Source of the DNA: Bacteroidota bacterium | GTDB lineage: Bacteria > Bacteroidota > Bacteroidia > Chitinophagales > Chitinophagaceae | Reading direction: 5' to 3' | Length of the DNA stretch: 39,471 bases | Assembly (NCBI GenBank): GCA_013285855.1 | Contig: JABDGW010000024.1 | Span: 1 to 39,471 of the forward strand | Part shown: positions 1 through 7,928 of the stretch, piece by piece | How positions within the stretch are numbered: the first letter of the stretch is position 1 | How the letters are laid out: every line of letters begins with the position of its first letter | Translations under genes and position numbers: made by a program | Notes under the pieces: generated by a model | The model's input: the letters and a program-made list of their open reading frames with translations, nothing else | What the model was told of the DNA's origin: nothing | The model's database searches: none

Positions 1-581
1 AAAAATGTCCAGCCATTTTCGTCTGCTAAATCTTCTACACTTTCTGTTATCAGCATTATAAGTTCCCGGTCAATTTTATCTAAAGATTTTGCTTCAGTTT
101 TAGGTTTGCTTTTAGTTGTAGTGGTCATTTCTATTGTTACGGCAGGTTCAGGTTTTAGTATTTCAATATAGATGAATTTATCACAGGCTGTAATAAATGG
201 TTTAGGTGTTTTCTTTTCGCCAAACCCAAATACTTTCATTCCTGCTTCCCTTAATCTTATTGCTAACCTGGTAAAGTCACTGTCGCTGGAAACAATACAG
301 AAACCATCAACTTTTCCGGAGTATAAAATATCCATTGCATCAATTATTAATGCACTGTCACTTGAATTTTTTCCTGTGGTATAACTGTATTGTTGAATTG
401 GCGTGATTGCGTTTTCAAGCAAAACATTTTTCCATCCGCCAACAGTAGGTTTTGTCCAATCCGCATAAATTCTTTTTATAGTTGGCGTACCATCTTTGGC
501 AATTTCTTCAAGCATCTCCTTGATGTTTGCGTAAGGCACATTATCAGCATCAATTAAGACTGCAAGTCTTTCTTCTTTCAT
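1..581 (-). CDS. NYN-domain protein with start of a C-terminal OST-HTH/LOTUS-like region (partial, runs off left edge)
   Basis: The reading frame is open from the ATG at 581 to the window edge, giving 193 residues with the C-terminus missing. The N-terminus LAVLIDADNVP (acidic D11, D13), the central SSDSALIIDAMD (D75, D81, D84) and VSSDSDF (D100, D102) are the acidic clusters of the NYN/LabA (DUF88) PIN-like fold, a metal-dependent ribonuclease fold. After about residue 140 comes a Thr/Lys-rich linker, then from about 167 a helix-like segment ending in ADENGWTF, which looks like the start of an OST-HTH/LOTUS RNA-binding domain; the rest is outside the window. The likely product is a cytoplasmic RNA-processing protein, but the substrate cannot be inferred. 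It is transcribed away from the ABC operon at 760. Confidence 0.85.
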   Translation of the reverse strand, partial: MKEERLAVLIDADNVPYANIKEMLEEIAKDGTPTIKRIYADWTKPTVGGWKNVLLENAITPIQQYSYTTGKNSSDSALIIDAMDILYSGKVDGFCIVSSDSDFTRLAIRLREAGMKVFGFGEKKTPKPFITACDKFIYIEILKPEPAVTIEMTTTTKSKPKTEAKSLDKIDRELIMLITESVEDLADENGWTF

Positions 582-653
582 AATGTTTAATTGTTTTTAT
601 CATGGTTATTGAAGTTAGCATCGGCATTAGAAAACTGCGGATGAACTTTTAGC

Positions 654-677
654 GCATCGTCCCTGCGGAGACGATGC
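654..677. repeat. Perfect 8-bp inverted repeat in the divergent intergenic region
   Basis: GCATCGTC at 654-661 pairs exactly with GACGATGC at 670-677 across an 8-base loop. It lies between the divergent NYN gene and the ABC operon, about 60 bases upstream of the latter's putative -7 element. It is more GC-rich than its surroundings, which fits a small mobile or REP-like palindrome better than a terminator, since no T-run follows. A regulatory role is possible but unsupported. Confidence 0.4.
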
Positions 678-734
678 TGGACAATGAATACAATAAAAAT
701 AAATTTTTTTTTAAATAAAAGGCAGTAATATTGC

Positions 735-758
735 AGTGTACTACTTAACTAATACACT
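735..758 (+). promoter_or_regulatory. Candidate YtrA-type GntR operator overlapping the operon promoter
   Basis: AGTGTA (735-740) and TACACT (753-758) are exact inverted hexamers separated by 12 bases. Extending each arm to 12 bases keeps 10 of 12 positions complementary. The published Bacillus subtilis YtrA operator, as I recall it, is AGTGTA, 13 bp, TACACT. A YtrA-type regulator is encoded as the third gene of the operon that begins 2 bases downstream (ATG 760). A one-mismatch -7 element, TAATATTG at 726-733, would place the transcription start inside the palindrome, as expected for repression. The site also explains why the in-frame GTG at 736 is not the start. Confidence 0.6.
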
Positions 759-759
759 A

Positions 760-1599
760 ATGATAGAAGTTAAAAACTTATCCTTTGGTTATAAAAAAAG
801 AAATCTTTTATACAAAGATTTAAATCTCAAACTTGAGGCGGGAAGTATTTATGGATTACTTGGTAAAAACGGGGCAGGTAAATCTACGTTGCTTAAAAAT
901 TTTATCGGCTTGTTGTTTCCCACAGATGGTAATATTACTATAAATGGTTATGCTCCTAAAAAAAGATTGCCATCATTTTTGGAAACTATATATTTTATTC
1001 CTGAAGAAGTGTATGTGCCTGCTTTAACTATTAATGGATATAAAAATTTGTTCTCACCCTTTTATCCTTCGTTTAATGAAAAACAATTTTTCAGTTATCT
1101 TGAACAGTTAGATGTAAACGATAAAGCCAGGCTAAACACACTTTCATTTGGTCAGCAAAAAAAATTCATCATCGCATTTGCGCTGGCTTGCAATACGAAA
1201 GTTTTGTTGCTGGACGAACCTACCAATGGGCTTGATATTCCTTCTAAAATAGAATTTCGTAAACTGATTGCTTCCATATTTACTGATGATAAAATCATTT
1301 TTATTTCTACGCATCAAATACGTGACCTTGATAATTTAATTGACCGCGTAATTATAGTAGATAATGGCGAATTACTTCTAAGCGCTTCCATTAACGAGAT
1401 AGCGGATAAATTATGTTTTAAAACTGTGAGCGAAATTCCATCATCCGGTAAAATATTATATTCAGAAGATACATTAAAAGGGAAAGCCATAGTAATTGAA
1501 AATACAGAGCACGAAGACTCCAAAATAAACCTTGAATATTTATTTAATGCAGTAACAGAAAACCCTGTTATTGCCAAATCAATTTTTAATAATCAATAA
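760..1599 (+). CDS. ABC transporter ATP-binding protein (YtrB-like, GntR-linked)
   Basis: This is a 279-residue cytoplasmic ATPase that would energise the membrane partner encoded next. Walker A GLLGKNGAGKST lies around residues 33-43, signature LSFGQ at 128-132, Walker B VLLLDEP at about 148-154, followed by TNGLD, and the switch His in STHQ at 185. An upstream in-frame GTG at 736 would add eight residues (start MYYLTN), but it lies inside the operator palindrome and probably at the transcription start. ATG 760, which gives the standard MIEVKNLSFGY opening, is preferred. The stop is 6 bases before the permease gene. Architecture and neighbours match Ytr/Bcr-type export or defence ABC systems; the substrate is unknown. 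Confidence 0.92.
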   Translation: MIEVKNLSFGYKKRNLLYKDLNLKLEAGSIYGLLGKNGAGKSTLLKNFIGLLFPTDGNITINGYAPKKRLPSFLETIYFIPEEVYVPALTINGYKNLFSPFYPSFNEKQFFSYLEQLDVNDKARLNTLSFGQQKKFIIAFALACNTKVLLLDEPTNGLDIPSKIEFRKLIASIFTDDKIIFISTHQIRDLDNLIDRVIIVDNGELLLSASINEIADKLCFKTVSEIPSSGKILYSEDTLKGKAIVIENTEHEDSKINLEYLFNAVTENPVIAKSIFNNQ

Positions 1600-1605
1600 A
1601 GCAGT

Positions 1606-2400
1606 ATGAATAATGCATTCAATGCAAAAAGATTTGGAAAGCTTTTCAAAAAAACATTATTGGAAAGACCTGTACAAACGTTTGGATTTACAGGATTATC
1701 ACTTACGCTCGTTCTAATATTGTATGTTGTGGCAAAATCAATAACCGGTTTTAGCGCCGCACAAAACCTAAGTTTTATCTGGGGTCTTCCTATTGGCGGT
1801 TGTCTTTTAGCTTCAATTGTTTTCGGTTACTTTTCTTCTAATGCCAGCGGTGCATCTTTTTTAACGTTGCCCGCTTCCAATTTTGAAAAATGGCTATGTA
1901 GTGCTTTAATTGCCGGCATTTTATACCCTATAATTTTCTTACTATTTTACCGGGTTATGGATAGCAGTTTTGTATCTGTTTATCATCATCATTTAGATCC
2001 ATCTGCACCGTTTTATAAAGAGCAATATGAATCAGTTTATATCTTTAATTTCAACGGCATTGTTGCCTGGAAAGTTTATCCTACATTCTTTCTCTTAATG
2101 GGTATTATGATGTTGGGTACATTGTATTTTAATAAAATACCTTTTATAAAAACAGCTATTGGTATATGTGTTCTTATTATCGGTCTTATTGGATTGAACT
2201 GGCTGGTAGCTAAAATATTTTTTGGAAGTATTAGCGATGCAAGTATTTTTTATTCTGTAACTATACCTGTAGGTAAAGAAGAAGGTTCAATTGAATTGCC
2301 TGATCAAATTTCAAAGGTGTTTTTTTACGGCTTATGGTATATCATTCCTGCAATATTGTGGTTTTTGTCATTTACACGTTTGCGTGAGAAAGAATTTTAA
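1606..2400 (+). CDS. ABC transporter membrane protein (six-helix permease partner)
   Basis: The 264-residue protein is strongly hydrophobic, with about six predicted membrane segments: roughly residues 25-45, 58-75, 95-115, 155-172, 180-200 and 240-258. One loop, at about 118-150, carries HHHLDPSAPF. It sits 6 bases after the ATPase and 9 bases before the GntR gene, so it is almost certainly the transmembrane half of that ABC complex in the inner membrane. It resembles the uncharacterised membrane subunits that accompany YtrA-type regulators in Bacteroidota; I cannot assign a substrate. The C-terminal LREKEF is cytoplasmic in a simple six-helix model. Confidence 0.8.
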   Translation: MNNAFNAKRFGKLFKKTLLERPVQTFGFTGLSLTLVLILYVVAKSITGFSAAQNLSFIWGLPIGGCLLASIVFGYFSSNASGASFLTLPASNFEKWLCSALIAGILYPIIFLLFYRVMDSSFVSVYHHHLDPSAPFYKEQYESVYIFNFNGIVAWKVYPTFFLLMGIMMLGTLYFNKIPFIKTAIGICVLIIGLIGLNWLVAKIFFGSISDASIFYSVTIPVGKEEGSIELPDQISKVFFYGLWYIIPAILWFLSFTRLREKEF

Positions 2401-2409
2401 ATTATATGC

Positions 2410-2784
2410 ATGGAGTTTAAAGAGAACCCGGCGATTTATATACAAATAGCAGAATATGTATGCGAACAGATTCTATTAAAGAAATGGAAGTTGGGAGAAA
2501 AGATTATCAGCATAAGAGACCTGGCAGTGAATATGGAAGTAAACCCAAACACGGTGCAGAGAGCGTATGATTTTTTACAGCAACGCGATATTATCACCAA
2601 TAAAAGAGGCATAGGCTATTTTACAGAAGATGATGCAATGGATCGCATACTCAGTTTTAGGCGCGAACAATTTATAGAAAATGAACTGCCAGTATTTATG
2701 CGGAACATTTATCTTTTAAAAATGGATTTTAAAGAAATAAAAGCATTGTTCGATCAATTTGTAAAAGACAATTTTAAAAAATAA
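2410..2784 (+). CDS. GntR-family transcriptional regulator, YtrA subfamily
   Basis: At 124 residues it has the size of the YtrA subfamily: an N-terminal winged helix-turn-helix and only a short C-terminal helical dimerisation tail instead of a ligand domain. The wHTH reads IYIQIAEYVCEQI, then KLGEKIISIRDLAVNMEVNPNTVQRAYDFLQQRDII (residues about 25-60), with the hallmark SIRDLA and NPNTVQRAY motifs. An overlapping ATG at 2406 reads into a stop after four codons, so 2410 is the start. It is expected to repress its own operon through the AGTGTA/TACACT palindrome at 735-758. YtrA in Bacillus responds to cell-wall antibiotics; the inducer here is unknown. Confidence 0.93.
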   Translation: MEFKENPAIYIQIAEYVCEQILLKKWKLGEKIISIRDLAVNMEVNPNTVQRAYDFLQQRDIITNKRGIGYFTEDDAMDRILSFRREQFIENELPVFMRNIYLLKMDFKEIKALFDQFVKDNFKK

Positions 2785-2787
2785 GTT

Positions 2788-3606
2788 ATGAAGTTTACAT
2801 CAAAAATATTATTAACCTTACTAATCATATTGATCGGCGCGTTAATGTCTTCTAACATTATTTTAAAAAATGAATATGATAAAATTGATAAAACTGATAT
2901 TTACTGGACCTACGAAAATATATTACAGCAACCTTTTAAATATTTAAAGATAACCGGCGGGAACGGCACCAGAATTGCTTTTGAGCAAAGCCCGAAATAT
3001 TCTGTAAGAATTCTCCAGGAATGGAAAAGGTATCATAATGGTGAAATAAAAACACATGTAAGTAATGATACACTGTTTATAAATTTTGATTTTGTCCCGG
3101 CAAATCAATATGAAATATTCTGGATGAAAAACACAACTTCTGTTCGCATCTTTTCGCCTGAACTTTTATCTGTTGATGGCTATAACACAAATTTTGAAAT
3201 GTTTAAGTTAAAGCAAAAAAGCATAAGCGTGAACATGACTGGTAAATCAAACTTTGAAGTAGAAAGTATGATACCTGCTTTGGATTCACTGAATATTTCC
3301 GAAAAAGATTCTTCAGAAATTGTTTTTGAAATGTCGCCGGATTATAAAACTGCGCCGTCAATAGCTGAACCAAAAGTTACCAAATTCAAAACCAGCAACG
3401 AAGGCACTGGTACTTTTGTACAATCATCTTCACCAATAAAAAGCAAAGAAGCAATAACCATAAATTCAGTAAAAGCAGATTTACAGGGTTATACAATACT
3501 TGATCTTGGTCATGCACAAATACAAACCTTGCAACTGCATATTGCGGATAGTTCAGCAATTGTGCTTTCCGGCGGAGCTTTGAAGAAAGCTAATAAACAG
3601 TTTTAA
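2788..3606 (+). CDS. Membrane-anchored beta-rich protein (DUF2807/GIN-like), unknown function
   Basis: An N-terminal hydrophobic segment (residues about 6-26) anchors or exports a 245-residue domain of short alternating strands rich in Asn, Ser and Thr, such as LKITGGNGTRIAFEQSP, SVDGYNT and SVNMTGKSNFEVES. This pattern is typical of the right-handed beta-helix 'putative auto-transporter adhesin head' (DUF2807, GIN) family. I make that match by pattern only. It starts 3 bases after the GntR stop and so belongs to the GntR/ABC operon as its last gene. It probably acts on the periplasmic side, perhaps as an envelope sensor or accessory of the ABC system; that is inference. Confidence 0.75.
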   Translation: MKFTSKILLTLLIILIGALMSSNIILKNEYDKIDKTDIYWTYENILQQPFKYLKITGGNGTRIAFEQSPKYSVRILQEWKRYHNGEIKTHVSNDTLFINFDFVPANQYEIFWMKNTTSVRIFSPELLSVDGYNTNFEMFKLKQKSISVNMTGKSNFEVESMIPALDSLNISEKDSSEIVFEMSPDYKTAPSIAEPKVTKFKTSNEGTGTFVQSSSPIKSKEAITINSVKADLQGYTILDLGHAQIQTLQLHIADSSAIVLSGGALKKANKQF

Positions 3607-3642
3607 CCTATTGAGAAAGATTGAAGTATAGCTTGATTAAAA

Positions 3643-3755
3643 CTGCGTGAGGGATATAAGCGTAAAGCCCACAGCTGAAGCCTTTGTGTGTTGGCTTTTG
3701 TGGCGAGGACTTGTAGCGGATAGCCCGACGCCTTGCGCAGCTTGGCGGCACGCCC
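3643..3755. repeat. Structured, partly duplicated intergenic element
   Basis: Two 21-base modules with the same spacing, AGG-6N-AGCG-3N-AGCCC, occur at 3650-3670 and 3706-3726; they match at 14 of 21 positions. Between them is a nested hairpin: CCACA 3669-3673 with TGTGG 3699-3703, and AAGCC 3678-3682 with GGCTT 3693-3697. A short CGCC...GGCG dyad follows near 3729-3747. The element fills the gap between two convergent genes and is GC-richer than its surroundings. It resembles dispersed intergenic repeats I recall from Sphingobacteriales/Chitinophagales genomes, and could also work as a transcript 3'-end structure. The family assignment is from memory. Confidence 0.55.
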
Positions 3756-3760
3756 AAAAA

Positions 3761-6700
3761 TTATACTACTTGCTTTCTATTCTTATACATCATCCTTATA
3801 AATGTTGGCAACACAACCAGCAACAACGGCAATGCAATAATAAATCCACCGATAACGGCGATAGCTAATGGCTGGTGCAATTGTGCACCGGTGCCAATGC
3901 CTAACGCTATTGGCATCAATGCAATAATAGCACCCAGTGCCGTCATTAATTTTGGACGAAGACGCGTGGAGATGGCATAGATAACAGAGCCGTCTGCATC
4001 GTTGCTTTCTTTATATGATTCTTTAAACTGGAGAAAGGTGAAGATGGCATTCTCGCCAATAATGCCGACGATCATTATCAAGCCTGTGTAACTGCCCACA
4101 TTAAGCGGCGTGCCGGTAAAATATAATGCCATAAAACTGCCTGCAATGCCGAGCATAGCAACGAGTAAAATAATGAGTGCAATGCGGTAATCGCGAAACA
4201 TAAAAAGTATTACGCCAAACACCAGCAGGCTTGATGTGATGAGTATGATGAGCAGTTCATGAAACGATTGCTGCTGATCCGCATACGCGCCGCCATATTC
4301 AATGCTGTAACCCTGTGGCAATGCAATTTTTGTAGAGACCTGTTGTTGTATTTCTTTTATAGCGCTGCCAAGATCGCGGTTATCAAGCCGCGCTTCCACC
4401 ACGCCGATGTTTTGCATGTCTTCACGTTGTATCTCTGCTTCACCTTTATTCAATTCTACATCTGCAAGCGATACAATAGATTTCAACTGGCCATTCGGTA
4501 AAAAAATCTGCATCCGTTTCATCTCGTCAAGACTGCGTGTGCTGTTGCCCGCATACATGATCCGCACGTCGGTTTGCTGGTCTTTATCATACACACTGCC
4601 TGCAACATTTCCTTCAAGCGCTGTTTGCAATTGCGCCTGAAAATTGGATGGCGTAATGCCAAACTGCGCAAGATTTGTATAGTTAGGCAACACGTTAATG
4701 GTTGGCCCGGTAACCGTGATGCCATCAAATACATCAGCCGTACCGTTTACATTTGAAACAACGTCTGCTACCTGCTTTGAAAGAGTATGCAATGTATTTT
4801 CATCGTTGCCAAAAATTTTTACTTCAATAGGTTGAACAGAAGTCATAAGATCGCCGAGCATATCGCCTATCACCTGGCCGAAATCCACGCGCAGGGCAGG
4901 TTGCGTGCTTTGAATGCGTGTGCGGATATCTGAAGAAACTTCATCGGTGCTGCGGCTCCGGTTCTTTTTTAATTGAATTAAATAATCGCCGGTATTGGGT
5001 TCAGTGATGAAGAAACCCATCTGCGTTCCGGTGCGCCTTGAATAGGCTTCCACTTCAGGAACTTTTACAATTTCTTTTTCAACCGCCTGCAGCATGCGGT
5101 CTGTTTCCGCAAGCGATGTACCCGGCGGTGATGTATAATCAAGCACAATACTTCCTTCATCCATCTCGGGCAAAAAACCTGTTTGCAAATTTGGATAGAT
5201 AAGAATGATGGCAACAATCAAGGCAATCAAAAAAATAATGCTGATGTATGAACGATGTATAAAGAACGAAACCCAGCGTTGATTTTTTACAGCGTGAGTT
5301 GTATTCTTTGCGCTTCGTGCTTTCTGCTTTTTATCTTTTGAAAACAATAAATAAATAACCGGCAACGCAAGCCATGTAACAAAAAATGAACATACTAACG
5401 TTATCAGCATGGTGTTGGTGAGCACTTTAAAATAAGCGCCGGCAACACCGCTCATTAATTTGAATGGAAGAAAAATTACAATAGTGCTTAAAGACGAACT
5501 CACCATTGCAGGAAACAAATATTTTATTGCTTTCTGCACTAATGTTACAGATGGTTCGCCAGGATATTCTTCATGCGTTCGGTGAATTTGCTCAACAACA
5601 ACTATGGCATCATCTATTATTAAACCAATAGCTGCAGCGATGGCGCCAAGCGTCATAATGTTGAGCGTTTGCCCGGTTGCATACAACACAATTAATGTAA
5701 GAAATAATGTAACCGGAATGGTAACAAGAATAACACTGCTTGCTTTAAATGAACGAAGGAAAATTATTGCAACAATTATCGCAAGCACAAGACCAATCCA
5801 TAAACTATCGGTAACACTTTTAACAGCGTCGTTCACAAAATCTGCCTGTATATAATAGGGTTTGATGGTAACATCTTTCGGCAAAATTTTTTGTAAATCA
5901 TTTACCTGTTTTGTCATCTGATTTGAAACATCAATCAGATTTGCATTAGGTTGTTTGATTATGGCAAGCAATAAACCTTCATGCCCGTTTGCATTAATCT
6001 TTACATATTCTTTTGCCTGGTTAATGCTTACATCAGCAATATCTTTTAATAAAGTGATACGCTTGTTATTGTTGCTCACCACAATGTTTTGCAATTGTTG
6101 CAACGAACTCACCGATGCGTCGGTAATAGTCAAATACATCTGCCTGTAATCATTCAGGTAGCCGTTGGATTGTATGATATTATTTTGTGCGATAACAGCG
6201 CTTACTGCATCGGGTGTAATGCCTAATGCATTCATCTTTTGCTGGTTCAAAATCACATCATATTCTTTGGTTTTACCACCAATCACCCGCACTTCAGAAA
6301 CGCCTGCAACCCTTGACAGGTAAGGCTTTGCAGTGTACATTGCCAGCATCTTCATTTCAATCGGCGACCGAGAATGGCTTTCCATTGTATAACCCATTAC
6401 TGGTAAAATAGATGGGTTCATTCGTTCAACGGTTATGTTTATACCTGCAGGTAATGTGTTTGCTATTTCGCCAATTTTTGCCTGAATACGCCCTTCCGCC
6501 AAATCAACATCTGCATTCCAGTTTAAGAACGCTGAAAGCTCGCAACTGCCGCGGCTGGTGATGCTGCGAATGGTTTGCAGATCCGGAACTTGCTTTACTG
6601 CATTTTCAAGTTGCCTTGTTACAGTAATCATCATCTTATCAACCGGCTGCTGCCCTGCATCTGCAATAATTTTTATTTTAGGAAAAGTGATCTCAGGGAA

Positions 6701-6802
6701 TAATGCAGTTTGCATTTTACTGTATGCAAATGCGCCGCCCAGCAGGATGATAACGATGAGAACGGTGATGGGGTTTTTATATGTAAGAAAAAAATTACGC
6801 AT
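3761..6802 (-). CDS. RND-family efflux pump, inner-membrane permease
   Basis: A 1013-residue proton-driven pump subunit of standard RND length (about 1000-1050) with two repeats of six helices and two large periplasmic loops. Helix 1 is ITVLIVIILLGGAFAY; helix 4 carries IGLIIDDAIVVVEQ with the proton-relay pair D397/D398 equivalent to AcrB D407/D408; the second half ends in hydrophobic helices and a KNRKQVV tail. The frame extends upstream to GTG 6838, but MRNFFLTYKNPITV from ATG 6802 gives the usual RND N-terminus, and the upstream bases look like a common intergenic repeat. With the adaptor and TolC-like genes upstream it forms a tripartite pump. Metal or drug specificity cannot be read. 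Confidence 0.94.
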   Translation of the reverse strand: MRNFFLTYKNPITVLIVIILLGGAFAYSKMQTALFPEITFPKIKIIADAGQQPVDKMMITVTRQLENAVKQVPDLQTIRSITSRGSCELSAFLNWNADVDLAEGRIQAKIGEIANTLPAGINITVERMNPSILPVMGYTMESHSRSPIEMKMLAMYTAKPYLSRVAGVSEVRVIGGKTKEYDVILNQQKMNALGITPDAVSAVIAQNNIIQSNGYLNDYRQMYLTITDASVSSLQQLQNIVVSNNNKRITLLKDIADVSINQAKEYVKINANGHEGLLLAIIKQPNANLIDVSNQMTKQVNDLQKILPKDVTIKPYYIQADFVNDAVKSVTDSLWIGLVLAIIVAIIFLRSFKASSVILVTIPVTLFLTLIVLYATGQTLNIMTLGAIAAAIGLIIDDAIVVVEQIHRTHEEYPGEPSVTLVQKAIKYLFPAMVSSSLSTIVIFLPFKLMSGVAGAYFKVLTNTMLITLVCSFFVTWLALPVIYLLFSKDKKQKARSAKNTTHAVKNQRWVSFFIHRSYISIIFLIALIVAIILIYPNLQTGFLPEMDEGSIVLDYTSPPGTSLAETDRMLQAVEKEIVKVPEVEAYSRRTGTQMGFFITEPNTGDYLIQLKKNRSRSTDEVSSDIRTRIQSTQPALRVDFGQVIGDMLGDLMTSVQPIEVKIFGNDENTLHTLSKQVADVVSNVNGTADVFDGITVTGPTINVLPNYTNLAQFGITPSNFQAQLQTALEGNVAGSVYDKDQQTDVRIMYAGNSTRSLDEMKRMQIFLPNGQLKSIVSLADVELNKGEAEIQREDMQNIGVVEARLDNRDLGSAIKEIQQQVSTKIALPQGYSIEYGGAYADQQQSFHELLIILITSSLLVFGVILFMFRDYRIALIILLVAMLGIAGSFMALYFTGTPLNVGSYTGLIMIVGIIGENAIFTFLQFKESYKESNDADGSVIYAISTRLRPKLMTALGAIIALMPIALGIGTGAQLHQPLAIAVIGGFIIALPLLLVVLPTFIRMMYKNRKQVV

Positions 6803-6854
6803 TGCACTATAAGTATTAAACCACAAAGACACTAACACACCAAGGGATTTCGGA

Positions 6855-6935
6855 CGTCATGTCGACGATAGAAGACATCTCTTGAAACTTTAAGTTACAG
6901 GAAATCATGAGACCTCTCTTATCGTCGAGATGACG
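6855..6935. repeat. Long imperfect inverted repeat (REP/MITE-like) between adaptor and RND genes
   Basis: CGTCATGTCGACGATA at 6855-6870 is complementary to 6920-6935 at 15 of 16 positions. Pairing continues inward with mismatches (GACATCTCTTGA against the complement of TCATGAGACCTC), leaving a small AT-rich core. The GC-rich ends containing TCGACGA differ from the AT-rich neighbourhood. It interrupts an otherwise close-packed efflux operon, so it may be an inserted dispersed palindrome, and its hairpin could attenuate expression of the pump gene downstream on the minus strand. Confidence 0.65.
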
Positions 6936-6992
6936 ATTTGAGTTATCACTTAATTAAACATCATTAATGTGTAAAATCTTATGTTCAAAAAA

Positions 6993-7928
6993 TTATTCAT
7001 GTTTAGTTATATTAATTTTCGCCGTATCACTCAATCCATAATTGCCTGTAAGAATAATTCTGTCTGAATCGCCTAACGCCGGGTTAATTATCTGCACGCT
7101 ATTACCCGTTTCAATTCCTTTATTCACATCAGTTTTTACAGCAACACTGTCATTCAACAGTTTCATTATCCAGAATTCAGTTTGCTCTTCATTACTTAAC
7201 ACAGCAGCTTTCGGAAGTAAGGTTGCGTTTTCAATTTGCTGTTTTATCAGCTCTACTTTTGCAACAAGGTTTTCTGGTATCAATTTATCTGTATTCACTT
7301 TAAGGATATACCGTTGTGTTTGTGCAATAGAATCAAGCGTTGGCAATTCCGATTGAATATAACCGTTTAACAAAGTGCTGTCTGAAAGATGCAGCAATAA
7401 CATTTTATTCTTAGGCAAAAAAGATTTTAGTTCATAAGGCAGGTCAAGTAAAAAGGCAAAGCTTGATTTATCTGTTATTTCAGCAAGCTGATCGCCATCC
7501 TGCACATAATCTCCTGCGATATAAGTAAGCTGTGTAATATAACCGTTGATTGGAGATCTTATTGTTGAAGTACCGTCAAAATGCAGCGACGAATCAAGAT
7601 TATTTATTGTATTTCCCAATGCAACAGCTTCTTTTGTTTTTATAGTAAAAAGTATTTTTCCCTTAGTTACATATTGGCCCAACTGAATGTTTGATGTTTC
7701 CAGGTAACCAATAGCATTTGCTTTTACAAAAGTTTTTAATGTAAATGCAGAAGTTGCATTTAATTCAACAATCTCATTAATGTTGCTGTGACCCGGATAT
7801 GTAATAGTTACAGGTGTAATTGCGTTTTCAGGAGAAATGTCTTCGTTGGCATTATCAGTATTGCTTTTACATGATTGAATTATGTAAGCAAGAAAAATCA
7901 ACAAGAATATGTTTAAAAATTTATTCAT
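6993..7928 (-). CDS. Efflux RND periplasmic adaptor (membrane fusion protein), lipoprotein
   Basis: A 311-residue lipoprotein: hydrophobic N-terminus followed by IIQSC with lipobox Cys20. After the signal comes a short beta/lipoyl-like region: VKANAIGYLETSNIQLGQYV and GKILFTIKTKE, then RSPINGYITQLTYIAGDYV, the paired half-lipoyl motifs of HlyD-type adaptors. The helical hairpin between the halves is very short (NTINNLDSSLHFDGTS), so the protein is smaller than typical adaptors of about 350-400 residues. Its start overlaps the tolC-like stop by one base (TAATG), indicating coupled translation. It would bridge the RND pump and the outer-membrane channel. Confidence 0.85.
   Translation of the reverse strand: MNKFLNIFLLIFLAYIIQSCKSNTDNANEDISPENAITPVTITYPGHSNINEIVELNATSAFTLKTFVKANAIGYLETSNIQLGQYVTKGKILFTIKTKEAVALGNTINNLDSSLHFDGTSTIRSPINGYITQLTYIAGDYVQDGDQLAEITDKSSFAFLLDLPYELKSFLPKNKMLLLHLSDSTLLNGYIQSELPTLDSIAQTQRYILKVNTDKLIPENLVAKVELIKQQIENATLLPKAAVLSNEEQTEFWIMKLLNDSVAVKTDVNKGIETGNSVQIINPALGDSDRIILTGNYGLSDTAKINITKHE

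Noticed and set aside
736-759. GTG at 736 as the start of the ABC ATPase
   Set aside because: It lies inside the operator palindrome at the expected transcription start, and ATG 760 gives the standard ATPase N-terminus.
3647-6812. Plus-strand open frames opposite the RND gene
   Set aside because: They lie antisense to a complete 1013-residue RND protein with clear motifs, lack homologous motifs and are explained by codon structure of the real gene.
6803-6838. GTG at 6838 as the start of the RND permease
   Set aside because: The added residues are not RND-like and the DNA looks like a common repeat; MRNFFLTYKNP from 6802 is the usual opening.
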